The notes under the pieces: model-generated
The model's input: the letters and a program-made list of their open reading frames with translations, nothing else
Told to the model about the DNA's origin: nothing
Database searches by the model: none
Shown here: positions 16,558 through 24,707 of the stretch, piece by piece
How positions within the stretch are numbered: the first letter of the stretch is position 1
Layout: each line of letters starts with the position of its first letter
Made by a program: the position numbers and the translations under genes
Assembly: GCA_018648445.1 (NCBI GenBank)
Contig: JABGRG010000019.1
Location: 1-46,169 of the forward strand
Direction of reading: 5' to 3'
Length of the DNA stretch: 46,169 nt
Source of the DNA: Rhodospirillales bacterium
GTDB lineage: Bacteria > Pseudomonadota > Alphaproteobacteria > Rhodospirillales_A > JACZKS01

Positions 16558-17472
16558 CTAGTGTTCGCTTTTGCCGAAATCGCGCTCCATGGACTGGCGC
16601 ACCTCTTCGGCGAATTCTTCGGCCAGCCCCGATTTGGGCCGCTGGGCGGGAAAGACGATGGATGATTCATAACCGATGCGCGGCCTGAACGGTTTGCGCA
16701 CGACCCGTTCCAGACCGACCTGGGATATGGCGAACGGGTCGACGATGGTCACCCCCAAACCCTGCGCGACGAAGGCGATCGCGGTTCCGGCGTAGCGCGT
16801 CTCGATGCGAAAATTGCATTGGGCGTCGGCGGCCTGCAGGGCGGTCTGAATTTGCACGCGCAACAGGCTGCTTTGGCTTAGGGAAATGAAGTCCTCGCCG
16901 TTCAGATCGGTGGCGTGAATGACCTGCCGGTCGGCCAGCCGATGTCCGATCGGCAAAACGCAAACGGCTTCGGGAACCGGTAGCGGACGCACTTCGACCC
17001 CGGCCTGATCCCCCGGCGCGAAGGCAAGTCCGATATCGAACTGGCTTTTGGAAATGAGGTCGATCACGTTGATCGACATATCCGAATGGATGGTCACCGA
17101 AACCCGGGGCCGGTTTTCCAGAAAATTGCGGACCAGTTTGGGCAGGTAGCCCAGGGATATATCCGGCATGGCGGCGATGCGCAGGCTGCCGGAACGCAGA
17201 TTGCGGATGGCCATAGCGGATTCGCGGATTTTCTCGCTGCCGATGAACAAACGTTCGACATCCTGATACAGGATCAGTGCCTCGCCCGTGGGCACGATCC
17301 GCGCACCGTTGCGTTGGAATAGTTTAAGATCCAGATCGATTTCCAGATCGCGCACAAGGCGGCTGATGGCGGGCTGCGATATGCCCAGCATTTCCCCGCC
17401 CGCCGTCATCCCGCCGGTCAGAATGACCGCCCGGAATGCTTCGATCTGCCGCGAGTTAAGGGGCCTGGTCAT
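16558..17472 (-). CDS. LysR-type transcriptional regulator
   Basis: LysR-family regulator, 304 aa. The N-terminal winged helix-turn-helix reads LNSRQIEAFRAVILTGGMT with LGISQPAISRLVRDLE (residues about 5-45). A LysR substrate-binding domain follows (SGSLRIAAMPDISLGYLPK onward). ATG 17472 is taken as the start because it gives the standard N-terminus and lies 17 bases after the dctM stop. The same frame stays open upstream across dctM, but that part is not LysR-like. It is embedded between transporter and enzyme genes, so it probably controls this locus, with the 20478-21094 intergenic region as the likely target. The inducer is probably the imported compound or a breakdown product. Confidence 0.88.
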   Translation of the reverse strand: MTRPLNSRQIEAFRAVILTGGMTAGGEMLGISQPAISRLVRDLEIDLDLKLFQRNGARIVPTGEALILYQDVERLFIGSEKIRESAMAIRNLRSGSLRIAAMPDISLGYLPKLVRNFLENRPRVSVTIHSDMSINVIDLISKSQFDIGLAFAPGDQAGVEVRPLPVPEAVCVLPIGHRLADRQVIHATDLNGEDFISLSQSSLLRVQIQTALQAADAQCNFRIETRYAGTAIAFVAQGLGVTIVDPFAISQVGLERVVRKPFRPRIGYESSIVFPAQRPKSGLAEEFAEEVRQSMERDFGKSEH

Positions 17473-17489
17473 CAGCGAGGCGCTTTCGT

Positions 17490-18821
17490 CTAGCCCATCA
17501 GCACGTTGGGTAGCCACAAGGAAATCACGGGGAACATCACCAGCAACGCCAGCACGACGATGTCGCACAGGAGGAAAGGTAGGCACCCCTTGTATATATC
17601 TTCCAGGGAGGTATCCATCGCCTTTGGTATGACCCCCTTGATGGCAAAGACGTTCAACCCAACGGGCGGCGTGATGGCTCCGATTTCCGTCAACTTGAGG
17701 GCGATGACGCCGAACCAGATGGGATCGTACCCCAGGCTTTGCAGCATGGGCATGACAATGGGAAGGGTCAGCGCGTAGATGCCCACGGGAACCATAATCA
17801 TTCCCAGGAAGAACATGATGGCCATGATCCCCAGCAGAATGAAAATGGGGGCCACGTCCCAGGTTTGCAGCATCATGGTGACTTCTGTGGGCAGGCGCGT
17901 GACGGCCAGCACCCGGCTGTAGAACAGGGCACCCACGTTGATCAGGAACAGCATGGCGGTGACGTTGGCGGAATCCCGCATGGCCTCGGTCACGTCGCTC
18001 ATGTTCTTGAAGGTGCGGCTCATGAACCCGAAGGCCAAAGTCACCAGGGCGCCGGCGGCGGCGGCCTCGGTGGGGGTGAAGATGCCGGTGTAGAGGCCGC
18101 CCAGGACGACGACTGCGATGAGCAAAACCGGCCACATCTGCATGGCTTCCATGACCCGGTGGACGCCCACGGGTTGCTCCTCGTCCTCGTGGGCCGACAT
18201 GGGTGCCAGCTTGGGATTGCGTTTTACCAGGACGATGATGAGAATCGTGTAGACGACGGCCGTCATCAAACCCGGCACGATACCCGCCGCGAACAGCCGA
18301 CCAATGGATTGCTGGGTGAACAGGGCATAGATGATCATCATCATGGAGGGCGGGATCATGGACGCAAACGTCCCCGCCGAGGCGATACACCCGATGGAGA
18401 GGGACTTGTCGTATTTCAGGCGGTTCATTTCCGGCAGCGCCATCTTGCCGAAAATGGCCGTGGTGGCGATGGATGAACCGGAAACGGCCCCGAAAACCCC
18501 GCAACTGAGGCAGGTGGCTACCAACAAGGAGCCGGGCAATTTGCGACTCAGGGCATGAACACCGTCATAGGCGCGACGCGCCAAACCGCCGTTGGAGGCA
18601 AACGCCCCCATCAGGATGAACAGCGGAATGGCCGCCCATGTGGGTGAGGCAATGGAGAAATATGCCGACTGGCCAAGGAGAACCAGCGAACCATCAAATC
18701 CCAAAAGAATGACGCAGATAATGAAACCGGCCAACAGAAAGGCCAAGCCAATCTGCATGCCCATGGCCATGATCGCCAGAAGAACAACGATGCAAAGAAT
18801 GCCGCCAGTTAAAAAATCCAT
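17490..18821 (-). CDS. dctM: TRAP transporter large permease (DctM)
   Basis: Large inner-membrane subunit of the second TRAP system, 443 aa with about 12 hydrophobic segments. Signatures are CGVFGAVSGSSIATTAIFGKMALPEM, AGTFASMIPPSMMMIIYALF, GIFTPTEAAAAGALVTLAF and ALKLTEIGAITPPVGLNVF. Its start overlaps the dctQ stop by 13 bases, so translation is coupled. This copy is not closely similar to the dctM at 6111, and the two systems probably have different substrates. Its position with hydantoin-type enzymes suggests import of a cyclic ureide or a carbamoylated amino acid. Confidence 0.92.
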   Translation of the reverse strand: MDFLTGGILCIVVLLAIMAMGMQIGLAFLLAGFIICVILLGFDGSLVLLGQSAYFSIASPTWAAIPLFILMGAFASNGGLARRAYDGVHALSRKLPGSLLVATCLSCGVFGAVSGSSIATTAIFGKMALPEMNRLKYDKSLSIGCIASAGTFASMIPPSMMMIIYALFTQQSIGRLFAAGIVPGLMTAVVYTILIIVLVKRNPKLAPMSAHEDEEQPVGVHRVMEAMQMWPVLLIAVVVLGGLYTGIFTPTEAAAAGALVTLAFGFMSRTFKNMSDVTEAMRDSANVTAMLFLINVGALFYSRVLAVTRLPTEVTMMLQTWDVAPIFILLGIMAIMFFLGMIMVPVGIYALTLPIVMPMLQSLGYDPIWFGVIALKLTEIGAITPPVGLNVFAIKGVIPKAMDTSLEDIYKGCLPFLLCDIVVLALLVMFPVISLWLPNVLMG

Positions 18822-19327
18822 GGTCTAATTCTCTTTATCTTCGGGGGTGCATTCTTGCGGAAGGGACGAAGGTCTTCGGCCAGGTTCGCCAGTCCCTGAA
18901 GAAAGAAAAACAACATACCAACCACCATGAGGAACTTGGTCGGCCAGATGGGCAGATCGACAAGACCCTCGATCGCTTCGCCTGATTGGAATGCCCCCCA
19001 AGCGTTGGTGGTGACCGTATAAAACAACAAACCGATGGTGGCCGCAGCAAGCAACTGGCTGACGGCAATCAGGATGCGACGCGGTTTTTTCGGCAGCATG
19101 ATGAGGACGAATTCCAACCCCACGTGTTCCCGATGCTCCTCGCAACGGGCGAATCCTACATAGATGACAATCATCATGACGAAGACCGACAGTTCCGCCA
19201 AGCTATGCAAGGGCATGTCGATGGTGCGGAACACGATGTCCGTGATCAACAGGATCATCATGGCCAACATCAGCCACCCGGCGAAGCCGGACAGCACACT
19301 GTTGGTCCTATGCAGGAAATTTTTCAT
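18809..19327 (-). CDS. dctQ: TRAP transporter small permease (DctQ)
   Basis: Small TRAP membrane subunit, 172 aa, with four hydrophobic segments beginning at about residues 15, 45, 85 and 130. It has the DctQ-type sequence IVFRTIDMPLHSLAELSVFVM after helix 1 and CEEHREHVGLEFVLIML after helix 2. It lies between dctP (gap of 109 bases holding a hairpin) and dctM (13-base overlap). Confidence 0.87.
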   Translation of the reverse strand: MKNFLHRTNSVLSGFAGWLMLAMMILLITDIVFRTIDMPLHSLAELSVFVMMIVIYVGFARCEEHREHVGLEFVLIMLPKKPRRILIAVSQLLAAATIGLLFYTVTTNAWGAFQSGEAIEGLVDLPIWPTKFLMVVGMLFFFLQGLANLAEDLRPFRKNAPPKIKRIRPWIF

Positions 19328-19370
19328 GGGCAGGGTTACATCTCATGCGGTGAACCAAGGCACCAAATCC

Positions 19371-19398
19371 CCGCCACCCCCGGGCTTCCCGGTGGCGG
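19371..19398 (-). terminator. Hairpin between dctP and dctQ
   Basis: CCGCCACC (19371-19378) pairs perfectly with GGTGGCGG (19391-19398), and a GGG/CCC inner stem continues it. It sits in the gap between dctP and dctQ of the minus-strand operon. There is no T tract. This is the expected place for a partial terminator or mRNA-stabilising hairpin that lets the binding protein be made in excess over the permease. Confidence 0.45.
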
Positions 19399-19436
19399 CG
19401 AGGACTGGCACGTTCTATCCAGAGGTGACCGTTACC

Positions 19437-20477
19437 CTATTGGGCAAGAATCTCCCCAAGGATTCTCTTGATGTTCGCCATGACGTTGGCAGCCGTTTTC
19501 AGGCCAGCCTTCTCGGAAGAGGCAACCCACTCCGCCTGCAACTTGGACAACTTTGCGGGGTTTGCCCATGCCGCGACATCGGCGTCGGACATAACGTGGA
19601 CCTTGTAGCCGGAAGCCAGCTGCTCGGCCTTGACCTTGTCGAAGGCAGATTCATAGACAGCGCTGAACTTGGTTTCGGCGATGGCTGAGGCCTTTTCGAT
19701 GCCGGCCTGCACGTCCTTGGGCAGGCTGTCAAACTTCTTGGCATTGATCAGGTGAATGAACGGCGTGGCGTACCACAGGTCCTTGGAGATCAACAGGTTC
19801 GGGGCGGCTTCGTCGAACTTCATCAGGTGAAGGCCGTCGTAGTTGGTGAAGCAGCCGTCGATGGTGCCGGTTTGCAGAGCCACATACACGTCGCCCCAGG
19901 GAACGGCCACCGGCAGGGCACCGGCGTTCTCAAGGTATTTCAGTTTCCATTTTCCGCCAGCGCGCCACTTGTCGCCCTTGATATCGGCCAAGCCCTTGAG
20001 GGATTTCTTGCCGACGAAGGCACCGGGAAGGCCGGCCGTGAACATGATCGTCTTCAGATTGACTTTCTTCAATTCCGCCGACAACTCGGGAACCTCGGCA
20101 TAGGCCCGGCGATACAGCTTGACCATGTCAGTGAACTTCTTCGGTCCGCGCGGGAACAGGTTGAAAACCGAGTGGGCAACGAGTTGCTTGGGATAGTGCC
20201 CGGGGAAGATGAAGCCCATGTCGACGACCCCGCCGCCAATACCCTTCATTTCCTCTTTGGAGCCGAGCAAAGCCGCGCCCCAGAAGTCCTGGATCTTGAC
20301 CTTGCCGCCTGTCTGCTTCTCGATCTCCGGAAGCCAGACGTTCTTGAGGAAGTTGGGACGCATACCGCCCAGTGGATCGTGATCATTGTACTTGAGAGTA
20401 AATTCGGCGGCCGAAGCAACGCCGCTGACGCCCACAGCAAGGATCGCCGCCAAGCCAATTGATTTGATACTGCGCAT
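19437..20477 (-). CDS. dctP: TRAP transporter substrate-binding protein (DctP family)
   Basis: Periplasmic binding protein, 346 aa. A signal peptide ends at about residue 23 (GVSGVASAA-EFTL). DctP-family features are TGGKVKIQDFWGAALLGSKEEM, GVVDMGFIFPGHYP, the LADIKGDKWRAGG segment with a likely ligand-contacting Arg, and VPWGDVYVALQTGTIDGCFTNY. GGAGG lies just upstream of ATG 20477 on the minus strand. It is the first gene of the minus-strand operon, reading away from the 617-base intergenic region. It is not closely similar to the binding protein at 7759. Ligand unknown; context favours a hydantoin-like or N-carbamoyl compound. Confidence 0.9.
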   Translation of the reverse strand: MRSIKSIGLAAILAVGVSGVASAAEFTLKYNDHDPLGGMRPNFLKNVWLPEIEKQTGGKVKIQDFWGAALLGSKEEMKGIGGGVVDMGFIFPGHYPKQLVAHSVFNLFPRGPKKFTDMVKLYRRAYAEVPELSAELKKVNLKTIMFTAGLPGAFVGKKSLKGLADIKGDKWRAGGKWKLKYLENAGALPVAVPWGDVYVALQTGTIDGCFTNYDGLHLMKFDEAAPNLLISKDLWYATPFIHLINAKKFDSLPKDVQAGIEKASAIAETKFSAVYESAFDKVKAEQLASGYKVHVMSDADVAAWANPAKLSKLQAEWVASSEKAGLKTAANVMANIKRILGEILAQ

Positions 20478-21094
20478 AATTACCTCCGACTGTTGTTGAA
20501 CGTTTCTGCTAACGATTCACGGGCAATCCGTTAAAACACCTGGACTTCCCGGAACCTTCCCTCTGCTAATTATCCACGCGAAAGGCGCGAAGTCTTTAAA
20601 GACGCCGCAAATGAAACGCAAAATGTTTTGGAAGGACTGTCGATGTTCGCCGCAAAAAAACCACCGCCCATATCCAGGGCCGGCAACACGTTTTTCTGGT
20701 TATCGCGAAAAACCAACAAATTCTATTTCCCCCGAATTCCCGATGCGTGTCATCGCAGAACTCTATCCCTGTCGTTAACGACAGAACGAACGAACAGTTC
20801 ACACCACCGCCAGCACAATGTCAAATCGAATTTAATGATAAGAGAATAACGCAATGTTATGGGATATTGTTCATAAAATTGGGCGTGCGTGTCTGACGAA
20901 AAAAATTTCCGGTAAATTTCCTTACGTACTCTAACTTATCGGAACAATACCCTATTGTGCCTTCGATTAAGGCTTGCCAAGCTGCCGGAGCAATCGAGGC
21001 GATCGATACTGGCATCGCGCAGCGTGCGATTCGGTGCGCGCGCTTTGCTAATTCGATGGTGCTGGAATTTCAATTATTCAGATGGGGCGTGAAA
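20478..21094. promoter_or_regulatory. Divergent intergenic control region with repeated GAACAATA motifs
   Basis: This AT-richer 617-base region lies between divergent dctP and the cyclic amidohydrolase gene. GAACAATACCC occurs at 20942-20952, where ACAATA-CCC-TATTGT forms a perfect inverted repeat. A near copy occurs in inverted orientation at 20861-20872 (GGGATATTGTTC). Around the latter, TTATG (20857-20861) and CATAA (20872-20876) form a second inverted repeat with a 10-base spacer. A short GAAC triple repeat lies near 20785. These look like operator half-sites, possibly for the LysR regulator encoded at 16558-17472, but no protein-DNA link can be shown from sequence. No convincing gene is present: a 73-codon frame at 20628-20849 has no family resemblance. 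Confidence 0.45.
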
Positions 21095-22447
21095 ATGGCG
21101 GATTTTGATTTAGTCGTTCGTGGCAACCTGGTTCTTTCCGAGCGGGTCATTGAGGATGGTTTTGTTGCCGTTTCCGGCGGGAAAATCGTTCAGATCGGTG
21201 AAGGAACGCCGCCCGCAGCATCCGACGTATACGACGCGCGCGGCCACTTCGTTCTTCCCGGTGCCATCGACGGCCAGGTTCATACCGGCAGCCAGACACC
21301 ACCCGAAGGGATTTTGCAATCGTCCAAAGCGGCGGCCGCTGGCGGCGTCACCACCATCGTCGACATGCCCTATGATTCGTTAGGCGCGGTGGTCGACGTT
21401 GACTCCTTCAAATCCAAGGTCGCCGTTGTGGAGCGGGACGCCCATGTGGACGTCGGGCTGTTTGCCACCATCCGCAAGGAAGATGGCGTAAAGGACATTC
21501 CCGGACTGGTCGACGCAGGCGCGTGCGCGTTCAAGTTTTCGACCTACGAATCCCATCCGGTCCGCTTCCCGCGCATCAAGCCCATCGACATGCTGGCCGC
21601 CTTTGAAGCGCTGGCCCCGACCGGCATCGGCGGCGGCGTGCACAATGAAAACCAGGAAATGGTGGATTTCCTGGTTGAAAAACTTCAGGCCGAAGGCAGA
21701 ACAGACCCCGCCGCCCACGGCCTTAGCCGCCCGCCCATCGCCGAGGCGCTGGCCATGGCCGAAATTTACGAACTGGGAGCGGCAGCGGGAAGCCGGGTCC
21801 ATGTCGTGCATTGCTCGATCCCGCGCGGCATCGACATCTGCGAGGCTTACAAGAGCCAGGGTGTGAGAGCGACGGTCGAGGTTTGCATCCACTATCTGAT
21901 GCTGGATGAAGACGACATGATTCGCGTCGGCGCGTTCGGCAAGATCAATCCGCCGATCCGCCCGCGCGAAATGGTCGAGGGAATGTGGGGCCATGTCGCG
22001 GCCGGTCACATCGACTTCGTGTCGACGGACCATTCGCCATGGCCGCTGTCGGCAAAAAGCGATCCAAACATCTTCAAAAATGGATCCGGCGCGCCCGGGT
22101 TGGAATCCTTCATTCCAGCCATGTTTACCGGTGTGCAACAGCACGGCTTGCCGGTAACCACAGTTGCCAATCTACTGTCGGAAGGGCCGGCCAAGTACTT
22201 CCTGATGGACCCGAAAAAGGGCTACATCCGGGTGGGTGCGGACGCGGACCTAGCCATTCTGGAGCCCGGAAAGTTCAAATTCGATGCCTCCAAGACCGTA
22301 ACAGTCGCCGATTGGAGCCCCTTCGACGGCAAGGAATTCACCTGCCGCGTCAGCGGGACTTTCCTGCGCGGGAAGCTGGTGTGGGATGGCAGTGCCGTGC
22401 TTTCCCAACCCGGCGATGGCGAGTTCGTTCGGCCGGTTCGTCCCTGA
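21095..22447 (+). CDS. Hydantoinase/dihydroorotase-type cyclic amidohydrolase
   Basis: Metal-dependent cyclic amidohydrolase, 450 aa, of the dihydropyrimidinase/allantoinase/dihydroorotase group, which opens cyclic ureides. ATG 21095 gives the family-typical N-terminus (FDLVVRGNLVL); a longer frame reaches back to 20957 but has no family resemblance. Metal-site residues visible are K147 (carboxylated Lys, in AFKFSTY), H183 (VHNENQ), H239 (VHVVHCS) and D312 (STDHSPW). The first motif reads DGQVHT rather than D-x-H-x-H, so the first His is Gln (Q61) while H63 remains. Such Gln variants are known to me from some dihydroorotase- and allantoinase-like proteins. It is coupled to the following amidohydrolase (one base between stop and start). 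Expected role: hydrolysis of a hydantoin-like ring to an N-carbamoyl acid. Confidence 0.85.
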   Translation: MADFDLVVRGNLVLSERVIEDGFVAVSGGKIVQIGEGTPPAASDVYDARGHFVLPGAIDGQVHTGSQTPPEGILQSSKAAAAGGVTTIVDMPYDSLGAVVDVDSFKSKVAVVERDAHVDVGLFATIRKEDGVKDIPGLVDAGACAFKFSTYESHPVRFPRIKPIDMLAAFEALAPTGIGGGVHNENQEMVDFLVEKLQAEGRTDPAAHGLSRPPIAEALAMAEIYELGAAAGSRVHVVHCSIPRGIDICEAYKSQGVRATVEVCIHYLMLDEDDMIRVGAFGKINPPIRPREMVEGMWGHVAAGHIDFVSTDHSPWPLSAKSDPNIFKNGSGAPGLESFIPAMFTGVQQHGLPVTTVANLLSEGPAKYFLMDPKKGYIRVGADADLAILEPGKFKFDASKTVTVADWSPFDGKEFTCRVSGTFLRGKLVWDGSAVLSQPGDGEFVRPVRP

Positions 22448-22448
22448 T

Positions 22449-23696
22449 ATGGGTGGATCTGTCAATCAGGACCGCCTATGGCGGACCATTGAGGAACTGG
22501 CCGCGATTACCGATCCCGCACACCCGTACACCCGGCGGTCGTTTTCCGACCTGCATGTGGCCGGCCGTGCGTGGTTGCGCGAGCAGTTCCTCGAGGCGGG
22601 CCTCAGCCCGTCACTGGACGCGGCGGCCAATTTGACGGGTCATCTGGAGGGCTCGCAGCCGGAGCTCGGTGCCATCGTCGTCGGTTCGCATTCCGATACG
22701 GTGCCCGACGGCGGGCGCTTTGACGGCATCGCCGGGGTACTTTCGGGCCTGGAAGTCGCCCGCGCGCTTCGCGACAACGGGGTGAAGTTGCGCCACGGCT
22801 TTCAGGTCGTCGATTTTCTGGCCGAGGAACCCAGCACCTATGGGATGTCGTGCGTCGGCAGCCGGGCCCTGGCGGGCGTTCTGAGCCCGGAACATCTGGC
22901 GTTTCAGGAACCGGGCGGCGAAACCCTGGCCCAGGCCATCGACCGCATGGGTGGAAATACGGCGAAACTGACCGGACCGCTGCGCAGCCCCGGCGAAATC
23001 GCAGCGTACGTGGAAGTCCACATCGAGCAAGGTCCGGTCCTCGAAAGTGGCAAAATCCCTGCCGGAATCGTCACCGCCATCGTTGGCATTTCACGGACCA
23101 ACATTCACTTCACCGGTCGCGCGGATCATTCCGGTAACACGCCCATGACCATGCGGCGCGACGCCTTGCTGGGCGCCTCGCAACTGGTCGTTCTTGCGGA
23201 TCAATTGGCCCGGGCGTTGAATTCGGATGACGACTATTTCGTCGGTACCGTCGGGAAGCTGGATGTGGAACCCAACGCATCCAACATCGTTCCGGGCGCT
23301 GTTTCCATGTGTCTGGAATATCGCAGCAATTCGACGCCTGCGCGGGCCAGCTACATCGCCGCCATGACGGAGCACGCCAAACGCATTGCCAAGGAACTTG
23401 ATCTGGAGGTCAGTTTCGAAGCGGTTAGCGACGCCGAACCCGCAATTTGCGATGACGCCGTACGCGGAGCCATCCGAGATGCCTGCGAAAAGTTGGGAAG
23501 CCCGCACCTGGACATGCCCAGCGGGGCGGGCCACGACGCCATGCACGTCTCCAGAATCGCGCCCATGGGAATGATCTTCATCCCGTGCCTTGCGGGACGA
23601 AGCCATTGTGCTGATGAATGGGTTTCTTCAGAGGATTTGGCGGCGGGCGCGAACGTTCTATTTGAAACCGTCCGCGCCCTTGACGCCAGATTATAA
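22449..23696 (+). CDS. M20-family N-carbamoyl-amino-acid/allantoate amidohydrolase
   Basis: Binuclear-zinc amidohydrolase, 415 aa, of the M20 group containing N-carbamoyl-L-amino acid hydrolase, allantoate amidohydrolase and ureidopropionase. Zinc ligands seen are H81 and D92 (GSHSDTVPDGGRFDGIAG), the E126-E127 pair, H191 (EVHIEQGPVLE) and the late His in AGRSHCADEW. A dimerisation insert runs through the middle (ISRTNIHFTGRADHSGNTPM). ATG 22449 is one base after the preceding stop, indicating translational coupling; an earlier in-frame ATG would overlap the upstream gene. It should hydrolyse the N-carbamoyl product of the upstream enzyme, releasing ammonia and carbon dioxide plus an amino acid. 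Confidence 0.88.
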   Translation: MGGSVNQDRLWRTIEELAAITDPAHPYTRRSFSDLHVAGRAWLREQFLEAGLSPSLDAAANLTGHLEGSQPELGAIVVGSHSDTVPDGGRFDGIAGVLSGLEVARALRDNGVKLRHGFQVVDFLAEEPSTYGMSCVGSRALAGVLSPEHLAFQEPGGETLAQAIDRMGGNTAKLTGPLRSPGEIAAYVEVHIEQGPVLESGKIPAGIVTAIVGISRTNIHFTGRADHSGNTPMTMRRDALLGASQLVVLADQLARALNSDDDYFVGTVGKLDVEPNASNIVPGAVSMCLEYRSNSTPARASYIAAMTEHAKRIAKELDLEVSFEAVSDAEPAICDDAVRGAIRDACEKLGSPHLDMPSGAGHDAMHVSRIAPMGMIFIPCLAGRSHCADEWVSSEDLAAGANVLFETVRALDARL

Positions 23697-23698
23697 CT

Positions 23699-24586
23699 CT
23701 ATGCGCTGACGCGCTGCTTGATGACCGCGTTGCGGACCGATTTTTGAATCTTCTCGAAGGCGCGCACTTCGATTTGGCGCACGCGTTCGCGGGAAATTCC
23801 GTACTGCTTGCTCAGGAATTCGAGCGTTGACGGCGCATCCTTCAAACGCCTTTCGTTAAGGATATGACGTTCGCGATCGGTCAGCGTCGTCATGGCACCC
23901 GCCAGAAGGCGGCGGCGGTCGTTCAATTCCTCGGCGTCGCCCAGAAGCGTTTCCTGGTTTTCGCCATCATCGACCAGCCAATCCATCCATTCGCCCTCGC
24001 CGTCGCGCCGCATCGGCGCATTCAGCGAATGATCGGGGCTCGAAAGCCGCCGGTTCATGTTGACCACTTCATTTTCCGCCACGTTCAAGCGGTCGGCGAT
24101 GGTGGTCACGTGTTCGGGCGTCATGTCGCCTTCTTCAATGGCCTGCATCTGCCCCTTGAGCTTACGCAGGTTGAAAAACAGTTTTTTCTGAGCAGCCGTC
24201 GTGCCCATTTTCACCAGCGACCACGAATGCAGGATGTACTCTTGCATTGCGGCTCTGATCCACCACATGGCATATGTCGCCAGCCGGAAACCGCGATCGG
24301 GATCGAAGCGTTTGACCGCCTGCATCATGCCCAGGTTGCCTTCGGAGATCAGCTCGCCCAGCGGCAAACCGTAACCCCGGTAGCCCATGGCGATTTTGGC
24401 GATAAGGCGCAGATGACTGGTCACCAGCTTGTGGGCGGACTCGGCGTGGTCTTTTTCGCGCCAGTTTTTCGCCAGCGTGAATTCTTCTTCGGGCGCAAGC
24501 ATTGGAAACTTGCGAATCGCCTGAAGGTAACGCGACAGATTTCTTTCCGGAGAAATTTCGATACTTAACGCAAGAGATGCAGCCAT
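23699..24586 (-). CDS. rpoH: RNA polymerase sigma-32 factor (heat shock)
   Basis: Alternative sigma factor RpoH, 295 aa, directing transcription of heat-shock genes. Region 2 contains the sigma-70-family core motif GYGLPLGELISEGNLGMMQAVKRFDP followed by YAMWWIRAAMQEYIL. The RpoH box QKKLFFNLR is at residues 133-141. Region 4 ends in YGISRERVRQIEVRAFEKI. The start is ATG 24586 because GGGAGGGG lies just upstream on the minus strand; the longer frame to 24694 lacks homology. It converges tightly with the amidohydrolase gene (3 bases). Confidence 0.95.
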   Translation of the reverse strand: MAASLALSIEISPERNLSRYLQAIRKFPMLAPEEEFTLAKNWREKDHAESAHKLVTSHLRLIAKIAMGYRGYGLPLGELISEGNLGMMQAVKRFDPDRGFRLATYAMWWIRAAMQEYILHSWSLVKMGTTAAQKKLFFNLRKLKGQMQAIEEGDMTPEHVTTIADRLNVAENEVVNMNRRLSSPDHSLNAPMRRDGEGEWMDWLVDDGENQETLLGDAEELNDRRRLLAGAMTTLTDRERHILNERRLKDAPSTLEFLSKQYGISRERVRQIEVRAFEKIQKSVRNAVIKQRVSA

Positions 24587-24707
24587 TTTATTCCCCTCCC
24601 ATCGAGGTATCCTAACCCGGGTCGATCTTTGTCGATCGTTTGGACTCAGTACGTTTGACCCGATGGACTGATAATACCCAACTTCGTCAGTCAAGTATAG
24701 AGGAAAG

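Noticed and set aside
17473..18504. N-terminal extension that would fuse about 340 residues to the LysR protein
   Set aside because: It is rich in Arg/His/Gly, runs in the shadow of dctM on the same strand in another frame, and has no domain resemblance. The LysR family start at 17472 is clear.
20628..20849. Possible 73-residue protein in the divergent intergenic region
   Set aside because: Ser/Arg/Asn-rich, no recognisable start site or family. The region is better explained as regulatory.
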